64,000 nucleotides of DNA from Marchantia polymorpha subsp. ruderalis (GCA_037833965.1 AP031352.1:7048501-7112500); one strand, 5' to 3'; counted from the stretch's first letter, positions 12,601-26,795 are shown. Numbers and translations: made by a program. Notes: a model not told the origin generated them from the letters alone.

Positions 12601-13821
12601 CTCTCTAGGTCAGCCATGCATGAATTTCTTTCTAATTCCAGTGCGTATATGTGAGCCTCATCATCAAGGAGTCATGTAGCCAAACCTACAAGACGGAGGG
12701 GAGAGTGAACACGAAGTCGACGGGCAGTTTAACTTGAGTTCAATGGGACAGGAAACTAGATCCAGCAGGTGTTGGCACGGCCCTCAGAAGTCCGTTCTTG
12801 CGTCTTGTGGTTGTGTGCTTTGGTGATCTTTGTGACTCTCTTTCAAGGTTCCACACCTCCAACTTCAAATCAAGTGAACCAAGCTCCCGCTAATTGACTC
12901 TATGTCTTCGCAGTGTGGGTCAAAAACAATTGGACATACAGGTCGGAGAACATCGAAAGAGCACATGGGAGGGAAAATTGACTGTATCTCAGACGACCGT
13001 CAAGTCTGGCAAGATGTGACTCGGTTATCTCGTAGAATCCCTCCTTCGAATACCAACCATGAGAATCCACATATTTCTGATAGGCACTTCTTATGTTCGA
13101 AGGGAATGGGGTACGAGAAAACTTCAACGTGAACAAATGAGAAGGAGCTCGAAAGTAGCATAAACACAAATACAGAACTTCGTACTAAACTCGTCATTCA
13201 ACAACGCCATCCTAGAGATGAGACACAGGTTTCATTGCCGCTGCCAATACACATTCTGGAATGTTCAACATATTCAACTGAATAATTCCGGCGAACGATC
13301 GCATTTTTTCAAACATTTAGACTACTGAAGTACGATAGTATCTGAAACTCCGTCAATGAATTAAGTCACCGCAAATCATTTGCCTTGTCTAGAAGACCAC
13401 TCATTGCTTTCCATTCTACATTGACTCACCCAAAGGGGAAACGCAGACTACCAGTAGGATCTTGACATGGAAACTCTCCGTCACAGCACAGTGAGAGTTT
13501 CAGATAGCAGTTTCACCAAACCTGACAAAGGCTTCCATCGCATCTGTTCCTTCAGTTTTGGAGAAAACTTGACAGAGATCGCATTTATGAATCTATACAT
13601 CATTCTTGACCATTTTTCTTGGTGCAGCTTTGCGTATCCAGCTCCAAACATCGATCTTTGAGCTCTGGCTTGTAAGGTCAAAACCGATTCCATCCCATTG
13701 CTGGCTACGGGCTGCCGCGTGCCAAGAATAAACTCTTAAGCTTTGATCCTATTCATATTCATGAATAGGAAGGTAGCCAAGACTGCTTCGGATGAATTAC
13801 ATCAATCTTTGACAGTGAATC
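12601..13821. other. Intergenic between PNG1 upstream region and GET3
   Basis: No recognisable gene. Open frames near 12900-13200 and 13467-13693 occur on both strands and carry no motif. A short perfect inverted repeat (9-bp arms, CCTATTCAT and ATGAATAGG, 4-nt spacer) sits at 13748-13769, just past the GET3 stop, and may lie in its 3' UTR. Confidence 0.5.
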
Positions 13822-16800
13822 TCAACTCTTATCCTTGCCCTTTCTCAATCGTTCCAACAAAGCTTCCGTTTCTGATAGTGCACTCTTTAGTCGCTCAACT
13901 TCCGCTTCACAATCCTCCACGGTCTTCAGGGACAAAACTCCAACGGCACCGTCAACAGAAGGTTTATAAGGCTCAAGGAGATTCTTCGAGAATTCTTTTA
14001 AAGCCTCAACTCCACGTACCTGCACACAGAGGGAAATTAAATCCAGAAATTTTGAATCGTATTCGTATTTTGAATCGAAATTCTGAATGGTCTGAATCGT
14101 ATGCGTACTTGGAGGAAACCACCTTTGACGGTTAAAATTTTCTTATAATCCATAAATCATATATAATCAATACTACACAAGCACAAGGCAGTAGTGATCA
14201 AGAGGGGTAGCCAGATACCTCTTCGGGTAGAAGTGGTAGCTTTGTAATGTGAAAGTCTTCATAAAGATCGTGAAACTGATCAAGATATTTTTGCTGCATT
14301 CTGATTCTCGCTTGCAGGAGTTTCGAATCGGAGGCTGTACAAGAGAAATGAAGTTTTCAGAAACAAATATGAGGATACTTTTACGATGAGCTATGTACCA
14401 GTCCAACAGAGATTACGTAAACGTGAATATTCCTCGCAGCGGGAGGCATGTCTTAGGTAGATTCTTCAAAACTAAATGGAGGATATGAATCGACACTTGC
14501 GGAAAATGAAGCCAAAAACTTTACCATCATAACTCATTAGACATACAATGATACGAAAGCCAAGATCGATTATCATCAATAAACATGTAAAGACAGTCCG
14601 GACAACTAACCGTCTTCCTTGAATAGAACTTGATTGATGATGATGTTATGAGTATCAATTTCGAAGCGAGCAAGCTCTTGGACCAGCCTCTCTGTTTCAT
14701 ACAATGACAGGAACTCGGGAATGCATACGCAAACAAAAGTCGTCAAGTCCTGCAAAAAGTGGTCAAATTTAGTAAGAACATTGCGTCCGACAGATTTGGC
14801 CTGCAGACTTTACGAAACATAAGAACACTTCGTACACTAGTTCCAAGAAGACAAAGTGGCAAATTCTAGCAAACAGAATTCTTGCAAAAAAAAATTACTG
14901 ATTACTTAAGTAGTGAGACACATAGAGTTTGTCAAAGAAGAAACTCTAAGAGGAATTTGCCAACTGAGTAAGAGTCACAGATAGCATACCGCATTACGAA
15001 ACTGTTCATTGACCCGTTCAATGACGGCTTTCATGCTTTCCAACTTCCCCATAATATTCTCCTCTCCGAATTCATCTCCTGTGCCAAACATCCGTGATAC
15101 CTGGACCACCATAGTTCCTCTGTCATGACTGCATCACCACCCCCATGGCATAAAGAGCACCTTCATGAACAGACTGCTCTAAAAACTTTCATAATTCTCT
15201 AGTAGATAGAAGAGAGACAGGCGGTGATGATATGATGAACTTGATAAGTGATACGACGTTGGTACTAACATGGCCTCCTCTGGCCTACTCTCCAGCAATT
15301 AGAAAATAAAGAACAGATAATAATACGTATTCAAGCCCTCGCTTAGATATGTATTTTTGGTGTATCTTTTTAAGTCATGACTAGAAACTTATTGCGCAGT
15401 CGAAACTATATAAACGTAATAAATGATAGTTGCAAGCCTCACCAGCTTTCAGACTATTTCCCATGAGGTCATCCTTCATCACAGCACAAAATTTCAGTTT
15501 GAACGCACGTGTGATGATAAGGAAATAAAAACTTACCTGGCTGATCAAGCCTCCGAACTTGTTCTTCAGGCCCATCATCTTACCAAGCCCTTTCTCTAGT
15601 GTCGAAGGAAATTGCAGCAATCTTAAAGTGTGACCAGTGGGAGCAGTATCAAACACTACGACTGAATAATCCAAGGTCTGCACTAACCTGCATGATAACA
15701 TCCGATAATCAAATTCTCAGGTCAGTCATTGACAAAGTTCGCCAGACAGATATTGTTTCAGTTCTACATAGAGAACACAAAAAGTAACACGTCGGCAAAG
15801 ATTTCTAACTTAAATGTTTGTTGAAATTAGGTCAGTTACAGAGGACAGACAATTGTACTTATAGGAAAAAAGCTGCCCAGAATGCTTCTAGTCCCTCCCT
15901 GCATATACAGCAGTGGGCTTTGAAAAACATGAACACTCTCGGGATTCCAGAAGCTCATAGCATTGTACAAAGAATATTTTCCAGGTTGGAGACTCTCATA
16001 AGTCTGCTGATAATTCGTGAGAGTACATTTTGAGCCTGGATTCCACTCACGTATTTACAGCTCAAAGCAAACATCGACAGATCCCTAAATGCAAGAACTA
16101 ATCTTCTTTCACGTTCTTTGCTTATCCCCGACACGTCATAAAAGATTAAAGCCCAGAAAAAGTAAGCAAGTAAAAAAAAGAAAATCGAGAACTAGAGATA
16201 TGAGAAGTATGCAACTAATTTTAGTAGCTCTTAAGAAACCTTCACTCCTTCTCAGATTAACTGCCAGGTATGAGAAGGAAGCACCCTAAAAAAAACTTTC
16301 CTCACACACTCTTATGGCTGCAACGCGTCAATTATGGCGATATTCTTAAATCGGCGGAAAAAATTGTGTTGTGAAAGCAAAAGTCTGCAGACACTGCACC
16401 CGTCAATCAAATTGCCAGTTGATGCTAAGAATTACGAGCATAAGTGTATCAACAGAGTCAGGAGAACTAACTTCAGCATCTCGGCAAAACTCATAGCTTC
16501 ATCGATTCCAGGAATAGCATTCGCGAGTTCTGAAACAAATCCCCCCATTCCCTCAAACTGATCCAACTCGTCGCTCTCCACTGTCGGATCCACCTCCTGC
16601 AAGGTTTCGGATACATAGGCAGTAAGACAAACCCCGTCCTACACAGAATTCAGAGGTTTCCACCGACCATCGGCCCAGCATGATCAGCACAGCCATCACA
16701 TGCAAGGAGAACGGGAATCAGAGAGGGCATTGAGATTCTACAAACCATGGCATAGAGATTGGAGAAGCCCTGCACGACGGTGGGCGAGCGAGTGAATTTC

Positions 16801-17018
16801 TGCCGGAAAGCATCGCTGAGATTATGAGCAGGATCGGTGGAGATGATGAGCACGGACGGGCGCACTTTCGCCAACTGCACGGCCAACATGGAGCTGCATG
16901 TCGTCTTCCCAACGCCGCCCTTGCCGCCCACGAAAATCCATTTCAGCTCCTCCTGCTGCAGCACGTTGTTCAAGCTCGCCTCCAAGGCTGCGTCGTCGAT
17001 AACCGCCAGTTCCGCCAT
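13822..17018 (-). CDS. GET3: ATPase GET3 (TRC40/ArsA family), tail-anchored protein targeting
   Basis: Cytosolic ATPase dimer that binds the single C-terminal membrane segment of tail-anchored proteins and hands them to the ER GET receptor. Seven exons: 16746-17018, 16472-16596, 15537-15687, 14990-15100, 14611-14749, 14219-14334, 13822-14019; phases close to exactly 370 aa, the usual family length. The start is the first ATG of the frame ([16 protein letters not shown]). Visible motifs: deviant P-loop [10 protein letters not shown] (residues 31-40), switch [13 protein letters not shown] (about 60-71), switch [21 protein letters not shown] (exon 3), [11 protein letters not shown] (exon 4), [20 protein letters not shown] (exon 5), and the C-terminal QQKYLDQF...LPLLPEE then [10 protein letters not shown]. 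The CxxC zinc pair of yeast/animal Get3 is absent; this position reads KEDGASDSKLL, as in the plant GET3A type I know from Arabidopsis. The last exon ends in a charged helix ([10 protein letters not shown]). A plastid or mitochondrial paralogue is unlikely because no transit peptide precedes the P-loop. Confidence 0.95.
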
Positions 17019-17330
17019 CGCCCACCTCTTTCGACCTCGGAGTTGTCAACCCGCTGAGCTCCTCATGCACCGTGCCCCGGAATTCTCCGATTCCGTGCTC
17101 GTGCTCGTGCTCGCGCTCACACTCGCAGCTCTCCTCCTTCCTCCCTCTCGCCCCCTGCCCTCGCTTCCTCGCCACCTCGCTCGCCTTCCTTAATCCCATG
17201 CACTTAACATGCTAATCCTCCGCTTTAGCAGTTTCAATTAGCATTCGGCTCCCACACTCTCTCGCGCGAAAGTACTGATTAGTCCTTGCTTGCGCTCGAT
17301 TAGGCGCTCGTCGGCATTCGAGCCATATGT
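17019..17330 (-). promoter_or_regulatory. GC-rich leader/promoter region of GET3
   Basis: A short GC-rich block directly upstream of the GET3 ATG, with C/T-rich runs such as CTCCTCCTTCCTCCCTC on the plus strand. It probably contains the 5' UTR and core promoter. No TATA box can be assigned with confidence. Plus-strand frames here are antisense shadows of GET3 exon 1. Confidence 0.4.
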
Positions 17331-20300
17331 TGACTGCCGTATATTCGGATGTTGGGTACGAGATCAACTTTCCAGTTTTCACGACATGGAGCTTTCGTCA
17401 AAATGACTCCAGTCCCGTAGAGAGCACCGAGGCCTGAAATTAATTTAACGTCGCGAGACGGAAAAAAAATGTGGACAACTCATAAAGGAAACGCATCAAA
17501 GGATGATAGATGTGCACTTCATTCAATATACATTTCACGAGCTTTGTATACAGTTAAAAAATTAGCATTGTCTAGACCCCTCTTTGTTTGTTTTCGGAGT
17601 ATCCGTCATCACATTCGTATCCTATATGAGCATTCTCGTTATCATCTATATCCTTTTAGGGCGCTGGTTTGTCTCCATAAACTTTTGAAGTTGTAGGTGA
17701 CATCTCATCTCATGTGTAGTTCTAGACTTCATCATGTAAGGTTTTCATTTGTTTTGTTTGACACACATAGATATCATCACTCATTATTCTCCAGATAATG
17801 ACACTTTTTTCTATCTTGCGGTGACTAGAATATTAGCAACTCTCCTCTCACAAGGAGCGTAATTTTGTTGACCTTTACTTGCGGGTCAGTTACAAAGGAT
17901 GACGCAAGACGCGTGGCATATGTGTGCTGTTATTATTAACCAGTGAAGTAAAGTATGTGGGTGAGGTTTTATGTATTACTTCACATTACGAAATATTGTA
18001 AGATGAAGATTTAGTGCCTTTGGAGATTAGCTTGATATCTATTCTCGAAACATAAATTCTGTAAATTTTTTGAAAATGTTCATCTAACATCATAACCCCT
18101 GCTACCAAAATAGAAAGCCAGATCATATTTGAGATTGAAAGTGATATTTAGGAATACAACATTTGAATGTATATCCTCCAATTTGCACTAGCCTAAATTA
18201 ATGACTGTTTCTCCACACTATGATTTAATCTTTTATTTCTCATTGATCTTGATCTTGATTTAGCCGTAAAAGTGATTCATTTATTATTACTTTAGAATAT
18301 TTTGGGATATTTACAAAGTCAGTGATGAGTGGAACCGAAAGCAGAAAATATAATATGGCATTCAGACTACTTTGGAGATGACACAACTCAAAAAAATTGT
18401 ATGCACTGTATCTTTACGAACAAATATGCTTTTGGAACAAATATCATTATTCAATCTACTCGGCTCACGATAAAGATGAAACTGGTAACTATGAACGAAG
18501 TACAAAGATGGAAGGGATACTAAGTTTTTTGCACGAACAAACAAGTACATAACCTTCAGACAAAAATCTGAATGGTCGAAATTTCAAAAACCATTACGAG
18601 AGAAATAATGAGCGAGGAACTGAAGACTAAGCATAATTTGAAGGGTACTATTCTTCTCATGAGTGTCAAGAGTAAGATCTTTGATACTGATGACGGATGG
18701 ATGTTAAAAGATGTATTCACTTCGGTGTTCTTGTCATGTCGATATAGTTAGCCATGTCCAATATTTGCAAAGAACTTTTTCGAAGTCAATTCATCACACG
18801 CCCAATTTGATCTATGAGATGTGATGATACAGACAAAGATGTTGGGCCAACATTTTAAGTGAAATAGATGGATCAGATTACAAGGATTCTATTTGATCAT
18901 ATGAATCAACAAGAAAATTAGGTTGTTTACAAAAAAATAGTAACATCCATTAGTAATTTTTTTATATCAAAATTTGTATCTATTCACTGTATAACTTTTT
19001 TCTAACTTAACAAAAGTTGAGATAAATTTCTGAAACTTGTTGACGATTTCATAGATTTATTTAAGGGAAAAAGTGGAGGAATGTTTGTTATATATGTAGA
19101 AGCAATGACAGAAAAAAATCAAGAAAATATGAAAAAGTGATTTTAATTGTTTTCTTTTCTAATGTAAGCTTTAAATCAGAGAATGGTAACTACTCATGAA
19201 ATCACGAGAGTAGCAACAAGATGGAGTGCGCGAGACATTGAAAAAAATGTCTCTCATAACATAATTCATTGAAAAAAATATCATTAGAAATATTAGATGA
19301 GGGAGCTCTACAAGCCACTAACTCCACGGTCATAGTTTAGAATATAGTTCTATGACTAAGAGTCAAATTTCTATATATCAAGGATCATATAAACAAAGCA
19401 AGTAGCTAGTTTGTATTATTTTTCATCTTCTTTTTAACTTATTGTCAATATACATAGAAAAATGAAGACTGTAATAAAGATGTGTGTCAAATAAATTTTT
19501 GCTCAATACAATAAGAAAGAAACACAACAATTTAAAAAAAGGTTATAGAAGTATCAAAGTCTTGAGAAATAATATGAATAGAATTAGTGCAAAGACATGC
19601 AAAAAATCTTAATATTTTTCTAAAAATTGGTTGAAGATAAAAAAAATTACTTTTGACCTTTTTGAGTTTCATATATCAACTATTTTTTTTCAGATTAAGT
19701 GACTTATGTACAAGATGATTATAAATTGAATCATTTGAGTAATATGTAAAATAGGGAGCGGCTAATTTTCCCTCACTTTTGGCTAATTTTCTCTCATCCT
19801 ACTATACTTTTTAGTATGATTGGTCAAATGCAAGGATGGAATCTCCGTAATTGCCAGATAAGTACAATTGACCCTTTAATTCTTTGTCTGTCCGCCTTTC
19901 TCACTCCCTAGTGTAAGTTTGGCACCTACTTCTCCTATTTCCGTTGCCATCGAGGATCGGAGAGCCCCACCTCATCAAGCATCCAACGGTGAGCTCTTGT
20001 CTACCTCAAATTGCAGCAAAATTCCAACTCGATGCTGTCAGAATCTCTTGTCTTGACATCGCTCGATGGAGCAATTTCTGAACCATCGTCACCTTCCTTT
20101 AGTATCGTCGATGTAGCGAAGATTTTTGGATTATCCCCATTTTTGTTTCTTTGACAATCGCGCCTAGAGAAGAATTCTCTTAACTTCCAGTCTTGCAAGA
20201 GACAAACTCTAGTTTCTCCAAGAGAAATGCGGAAGTGCAAATCGGACGCACAACTACGAATTGCTGCAAATGTGTACAAGGACTTGTTTATACACTACCA

Positions 20301-22304
20301 ATCCGCAAAGCACTGCGGCAGAACAAGAATCACTTCGTGTGAAGAGAATCAAGGAGAGGCTCGCAAAGCGAGGCGTACGTGAACGGAGTATTTGATGTAG
20401 GATGGTGAAAAATACAGCTCTATCATTGACGGGCAACTGGCAATGATAGAGACTTGTCCATGCATTTGACCAATCACAGAAGAGTGTATAATAGAGTGAT
20501 AGTCAGCTAGATAGAGATAATTAGCTAAAAGTGAGAAATAACTAGCCGTTACTTTAAACTATGCAACATAAAATGTACATAATATATTTAATTTGTTTAC
20601 ATAAGTGTCAAAATCTTGCCAAAAATATTCATCATAGACATTATAATTGAATAAACATGGGTTAAAAGTTGACAGTATATGTTTATGAAATTAAGAAATA
20701 TTTTTTAATGCTATTGTGAGAAGTTGGAATCTTTCTGAAAGAGTTTTAGAGATGTTTTACTTGCAATAGCAAAGAATTACTTCAAAATTACATTGTATTA
20801 TTACGTATTTTGAAAGATAGATATGTAATAATAATATAAAATTTCGACACATATGTGCAAAATGTATTTATAAGTGAAAATTGTAAAAACTAGTGTACTC
20901 ATTATTTTTTTATTTAAACTTCTAATGTTACTCATTGCAACAATACTCATATCTACTTCACGTGTATTTGGAATAAAATAGATTGTTCAAATAACAAACC
21001 TAAAATGCATATTTCAACTATTACATCTAATATATTTCAGATTTCTTTGTTGTTACTTATAAAATTGAGACATGTGTTTGTATATGAATATAGCAAAAAA
21101 CTTGCTATGATATTTTAATTTTGAAAATAGAAAAATTGAAATTCTTAAACAAGTAAATCATGTAGATAAGAAATTAACGTTAATCTAAAAAATTGGCATG
21201 AGTAATTAGAAACATAAATGTAATATTAAAATATATCACATACATTTCGGGTTAATTTTTTAATGATTTAAATTTTAAATATATTTCTAATATTTATAAA
21301 TAAATATTTAATTTAGTTCATTAAAAATTTTCCAATATAAACCAGTATATATTGATCCAATATATTCAACATAAAATATTAAGAAGATTTAGTGAAGTAT
21401 ACATATTATCAAATTCAAATTTGATCATATAAGTTAGTTTAGATACTTGCATGATATAAAAAATTCTTTTATTTTCAAATATTAAAAGTCAAAGCTCAAA
21501 ATCATTATTTAAATTCAAAAGACGTGAAAATCCAATCAATCCATATAAAATTAGTAAAAATAAAATAAAATAAAAATTCCAATTTAACCTGTGGAATAAC
21601 TTTAAAAAAGTATTATATATATATGTATATTATTAGATGATACATATGACAGGATTATCACTTGAAAATGATGAAATTTCAAAAAAATGGGTTTGGATCT
21701 TGAAAATAGAAAATTTATGTATATTTCAATAATTTATATTATTCTTCACATGCGTTATTTTGAAGAATAGTATGAATCTGTGACTTTTGTTTCGCATATA
21801 ATAGGTGGCAATAGACGTTTTCCTTGACCTTAAAGTGAGCGAAGTCTGCCGGTTTAGAGATCGGTGACCTACGTTGAAAACTGCTACAAGGTGCACGGAG
21901 AACACGCCTACACAAATCCCCAATATTTCGGTTTCTCAGAAGACACAGTGCTCTACAGACCAGCACAAAATGGAAGTAATCAAATTTGTACCACAGTCCC
22001 CCGATGAATCCTCGAGGGCATAAATCTTACATCGAAGTCAAGGCGCAAAGTGACCGTACCAGGTTCGTGGAAAAAACTGAACACATGGAATGGCACTAAA
22101 GGACTTGAGAGGGGCCTGGTATGAGAGGACACTCGTACCCAAATCAAGATTCCAGACTTTCCATGTTATGAACAATCTCTTTACAAATTTGAATTGCGTT
22201 GATATAATTATATTCAGGGTCCTACACAATAAATCATGCCCTCTACTACATAGACGACTGAAGCCAAAATGAAGGCACTAAAAACCTGCACAATCATAAC
22301 CAAA
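17331..22304. other. Long AT-rich intergenic region
   Basis: Mostly AT-rich and CpG-poor (especially 17700-19750 and 20480-21770), with a block of more balanced composition at about 19800-20470 and again after 21780 towards the SDR 3' end. I recognise no gene, RNA or element ends. A 64-codon frame at 18329-18523 (+) has no motif. The balanced block at 19.8-20.5 kb has short open frames on the minus strand (20001-20279, 20254-20436) without homology I know. Probably decayed repeats. Confidence 0.5.
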
Positions 22305-25300
22305 CTAAAATTTCTCGCAGAAAGGACGCAGGTCAATCTCTTGTGACCATGCGCTTCTATCTTGGATATGTAACTGCCAGTATGCCTCTGCAATAGCATC
22401 TGGGCTCATCCTCTTCTCGTCTTCGGAGGACGAAACGCCGCTATCTCTGGCATTAGTCCTGTTAGGCATCATCCAGACAAAATGTCAATTACAACCAAAT
22501 TTAGCGTCATAAACTGAGTGTTCGTTTAATACTTGACGGATGCAGTTAGCTGAGAAGAAGGTAGAAACAAACCTGATCATTCCGTCAATAATAATATGTG
22601 CCACGTGTATCCCTTGAGGATGCAGTTCACGAGCTAATGATTGTGAAAGACCTCTTAGAGCAAATTTTCCGCACGCTGCATCGACCGAAGCAATGCTTAC
22701 AATCAAATACTTAGGAACTGTGATCAGTTTTTGATCACAACAGGAACATCATGACGTTGGTGTGAAGTTCAAAAAAGTTTACTCAAACCTATGATTTCAT
22801 AAATTTCCTGATAAAAACGTTTCCGATCACCATTTCACCTAAAGAAGTACATCAATTTGGCATGGACTTCTACATGTTCACAATCGATTCGTTGATAAAA
22901 GGGTTAAAAGAACATGCGTATGTCTTCTAGAGAGAACCCGGGATTGACATGAATTGGAAAATCACATACAACATAAGCACCTTAAAAACTGAAAGAGAGA
23001 AAAGCTAAAATAACCCTGAGACTCTCCTGACCAGACCAGAGGGTCCTACTTAGACAACACTGGGTAAGCCAAGAATTCATTTACAAAATTCGAATTTCTT
23101 ACTCTGTCCTTACGCGAAGGCTACGTGGATTGATTTTTGAAAACATACTGGCGAACAACAACTAGAGTGTGAAATGCACAGTAGCAAGACCAACATTAAT
23201 TAGCTTCGGTGGAAAATCACTTCAATTTTACCAAGTATGTTTCGATCATGAAAAAATGGATCTACAATAATAAAGCAAGCTCGTCCTTAACAGAGATAAA
23301 GTACAACATCCTTCCATCCCTTGTGGGGCAATTGGCACGTAGTTATTAATTCAAAAGTTTGATGAACAAACCAAGTTCTGAAAAGCCTGCACTTCCCCGT
23401 ACTGATGCAGTGGCACCCGTGAAAAGAATCGTTCCCTTTTTCCTATCCAACATTCCTTTCAGAACCTGCAACATCCAAGAGCTGTTAAAGTCCACCAAAG
23501 GGGAAACTGAAGATTGTCGAAAACGCGAACTTCCCAATTTTTTGAACGTGGAACTCTTAAACCTCAATTTACCATTTCATGATGACAAAGAACTTAATGA
23601 TGAAAATTACGACGCATATGGGATCTCGGTATCCATTTGTGGCGTTGAGGTTACATCGCGGAGTTCGGTGATAACAGGACATTCTACAAGAGTCAACTGG
23701 AATGAGGTGCACTCGATGAACGATCATTGCAAGACGTACATGGTAGAAACCAGAAATTTACAAAATAGAATAAATCTCTATATACTCGAAGAGTACCGGT
23801 AACAGGTGTGAAGATGACAGTATACACAATGTGTAGAGTGTTTTTACGCAACTTGATGAAAACTAGGTGAAGTAAAGACGAGAATAGAACCTGCTGTACA
23901 CAGTGGAATGCTCCCACACAGCTAACATTTATGTTGCGCTCGAACGAATCGGCACTGACGTCCAAGAACCTGGGTCGTGGCCATGGAAACGGAGTATTCG
24001 TGTTGTAAACCTGAAACACATGAAGCACCAAAACTGCGATGACAACAACACTCGACTCCTTTTCTCTTGCCCATTGAAGCAGAACGGTGAGATATGTTCC
24101 GTTTCAGATTTGTGATCCGGAGACAAGACTTTCGAAACCTCACCAGAACTTCCACTGTGCCCAGAGAGTTGACAGCTTCAAAGGCGTCTTTTATAGATTT
24201 AGAATCGGAACAATCAATTCGTATCGCTGCCACTTGGCCTGAAGCTTCCTTCTCGACGATCTGCTCGGCAAATTTCATCAGCTTATCTGTAGAAAACAAA
24301 GGGAGGAACACAAGCAACAAAACTTTCTGAATAGTCTAGTTCAGCTGTAACAATACTTTCACAAAAATCTGGACTCGCAAAGTAGTTGTCGACCTCAAGT
24401 TATGAGGCAGGATGAGTGCGAATCAATCAGCAAGTAACTCTCCAATCCATCGAACAATGATCTCAGACAGTGTCTGGCAACAGTAAGGAAACCTTTGATT
24501 CACCCAGAGATGACTGCAATGTGTTTGTGGTAAAATGCAAGTCGAAAGTTTCGTTAAACCTCATGACTTTGACCAGAATGTATCTCCCTGAATGTCCGTA
24601 TGAACCGAGTAGTAGATAAGCGTAGAGAAACAGCGAAATATGCTACGAGTTCTTAATTCAAAAACTCTGAAATTAGACCGATCAGAAATGGGCCTTAAGA
24701 GGCCTCATTGGGCCAGAAGGAAGTTAACATATATGAAGTTTTCCTTCAAATCAAATCAGCATTGTTAAGCAGCTCTCAGCTGCCTAGGGTACACTGAGGT
24801 CCCGAGGACAAGTTAAAGGAACCTTTGTCTCTGAAAAAAAACGCATTCAATTAGTCGTGTTCTAGTATCAAAGTACTTGTAGATGTAATGCTAAGGACAT
24901 CTGGTTCCTCGAGCGTAGAGTATATGTCGGACAACTGATGCCCGACAGAATTAAGAGCCGTCGCATAACGAGCAGAGTTTGCTAAATTGCGAAATGGATT
25001 TGACACGGGTTACTCTCTTTCAACAACTATCATAGTCGTTGCTCTTGGTACATCGAAATGCAGTTGCGCTGATGCAGGATCCATCGAAAAACCCCGCCAG
25101 TAACGCAACAGACTGGCTCGAATGAAGACGCTTGGAACAGAGAAAATCGAACAGAAGAGAACGCTGTAGGTACACATTCGTGTATGAGGAACGACCCTCT
25201 GCAAGCCGAATGACGACCGCAACGCTTGACATTAGGTCAATTCTTTCGATTCTCATCATCCTGGAAGGATATCGTAACACCACATGTATTTCTGATAGAC

Positions 25301-26795
25301 ATCACATTTTGATAGGCTATCAAGCAGAGGCTTTAGGGAATCGACCGTATCGTGATCCAACTTCGAGAACTTGGAAGATACAGCATAGACGTTGCCGCTA
25401 CAGAGGCTTGAATTACCGGTGCTTTATGCTCCGTCAGAATGAGCCAGTAGGAAAGCCCTCAGGATGAGCGTCTGATGTTTGCCTAAGAGTACAAAAGAAA
25501 TGAAATCAGACAACAGAAACTTAGAGATTTACAGGCTATCGCAAGGGTATTCAAGCGAACAGTTAAATGAAAAAAGGCAAACGATTTTGGTGCTTGGCCG
25601 AAGGTTCTACAGTTTTTTTACATTCTCCCCATGTAATAAGTTCCACGCCAATCTCGGATCATATCAGGCAGTCTACCCTCATCGATATCGTTCTGCTTAT
25701 GCTACGGCGGTAAAGCAACACCACTTAACATCTTCAAACACACACACATTCCTACTGCCAGTCAACTAAAGTCCTTATCGGCTTGACATTTGACAGGAAA
25801 AGTACCAACAGCCGTGTTTGACATAGTCTGCACTCAGCACATATAGCAAACAATCCACACGATCTGCAACACATCGCAAAGCCAAGGACCCTTCGACGAA
25901 AACGAAACTAGTTATGGTGGTCGCTCGTACCCAACTTAGAACTCCACTCCCTTTCCCTTCTCTTTTCCTGCTAGTGCATCCAGTGAACTCGCCTCTTCTT
26001 CACATTAGTATCTCTCCCAACCTCGATGCAAAGCAATCCAATTCCAGGCTGCAGATACTCACATGCGTGAGAGCGTAACCGATAGCCCAGCAGGAGCGAG
26101 CCAACAGAACCCAAGATGGTGTTCAATTCGTACCGAATTGCGCTAATCGGCAGGATGGTTGAGCTAAGCGTCAGCAATTCAACAGCTGCAGTAACTTGGT
26201 AAACGTGATGGCCAAATGCTCCAAGCATCCGACACGAAACTTCACGTGGTAGTCGGTGGACAGGAAAGGTGAGGAAAATTTCACTGAAAACAGCGAATAC
26301 TGGGCTTCACAAACACTACGAATTATCGATTTTCGTATCCCAGAAGTGGGAATGCGAAGCTGCAAGACCCCGAAAGAGCTTAGCGCAAAACAGTCCCAGA
26401 TCCACGTGAAGTCGCTTCCAAACGCCTCCAAGAAAAGTCCCGCAGACATTGCAGGAATAGAAACCTGAACGCAAGGGCCATGCGTTCACCTTTCTATCCC
26501 ACACACGGTCATAGCTTCTCGCACAGAAAACTCTTTTCGGGTATCCACAAATAGTACGACATTCGCAAACGAGCATAAGACGAGAAAGTCCAGAAACGCA
26601 GTATCTCGACGGCAGTTCTCATAGAAGCACCCAAATAAAAAATATAAAAAATATAAAAACCTTCTAGTCAAGTGGAGACCAACCGTAATTGCGTGCCAAT
26701 ATAGCGACAGTGTAGCCCTGGCGTGCAAATTTGCGAGCAATGGCAAGTCCTAAGCCCGGCCCGACTCCTACGACGGCCGCGACTTGACTTGACAT
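22305..26795 (-). CDS. Short-chain dehydrogenase/reductase-like protein without the catalytic Tyr
   Basis: NAD(P)-binding Rossmann-fold protein; substrate unknown. Six exons: 26684-26795, 24144-24286, 23891-24010, 23372-23465, 22573-22675, 22305-22458; phases close to 241 aa. The ATG at 26795 directly precedes the cofactor-binding strand. Motifs: glycine-rich loop VVGVGPGLGLAIA (G10, G14, G16), VLVYNTNTPFP where classical SDRs have NNAG, NINVSCVGAFHCVQQ helix, GTILFTGATASVRGSAGF, then ACGKFALRGLSQSLAREL and GIHVAHIIIDGMI. Lys160 is present, but the position four residues before it, normally the catalytic Tyr of YxxxK, is Leu156. The end MSPDAIAEAYWQLHIQDRSA and SQEIDLRPFCEKF is typical of an SDR group I know in plants and bacteria that also lacks this Tyr. 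Intron 1 is long (about 2.4 kb). It may be a non-catalytic or unusual oxidoreductase. Confidence 0.88.
22719..22739. repeat. Short 8-bp inverted repeat in SDR intron
   Basis: TGTGATCA (22719-22726) and TGATCACA (22732-22739) around GTTTT. Arms this short are expected by chance a few times in a window of this size. Confidence 0.6.
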
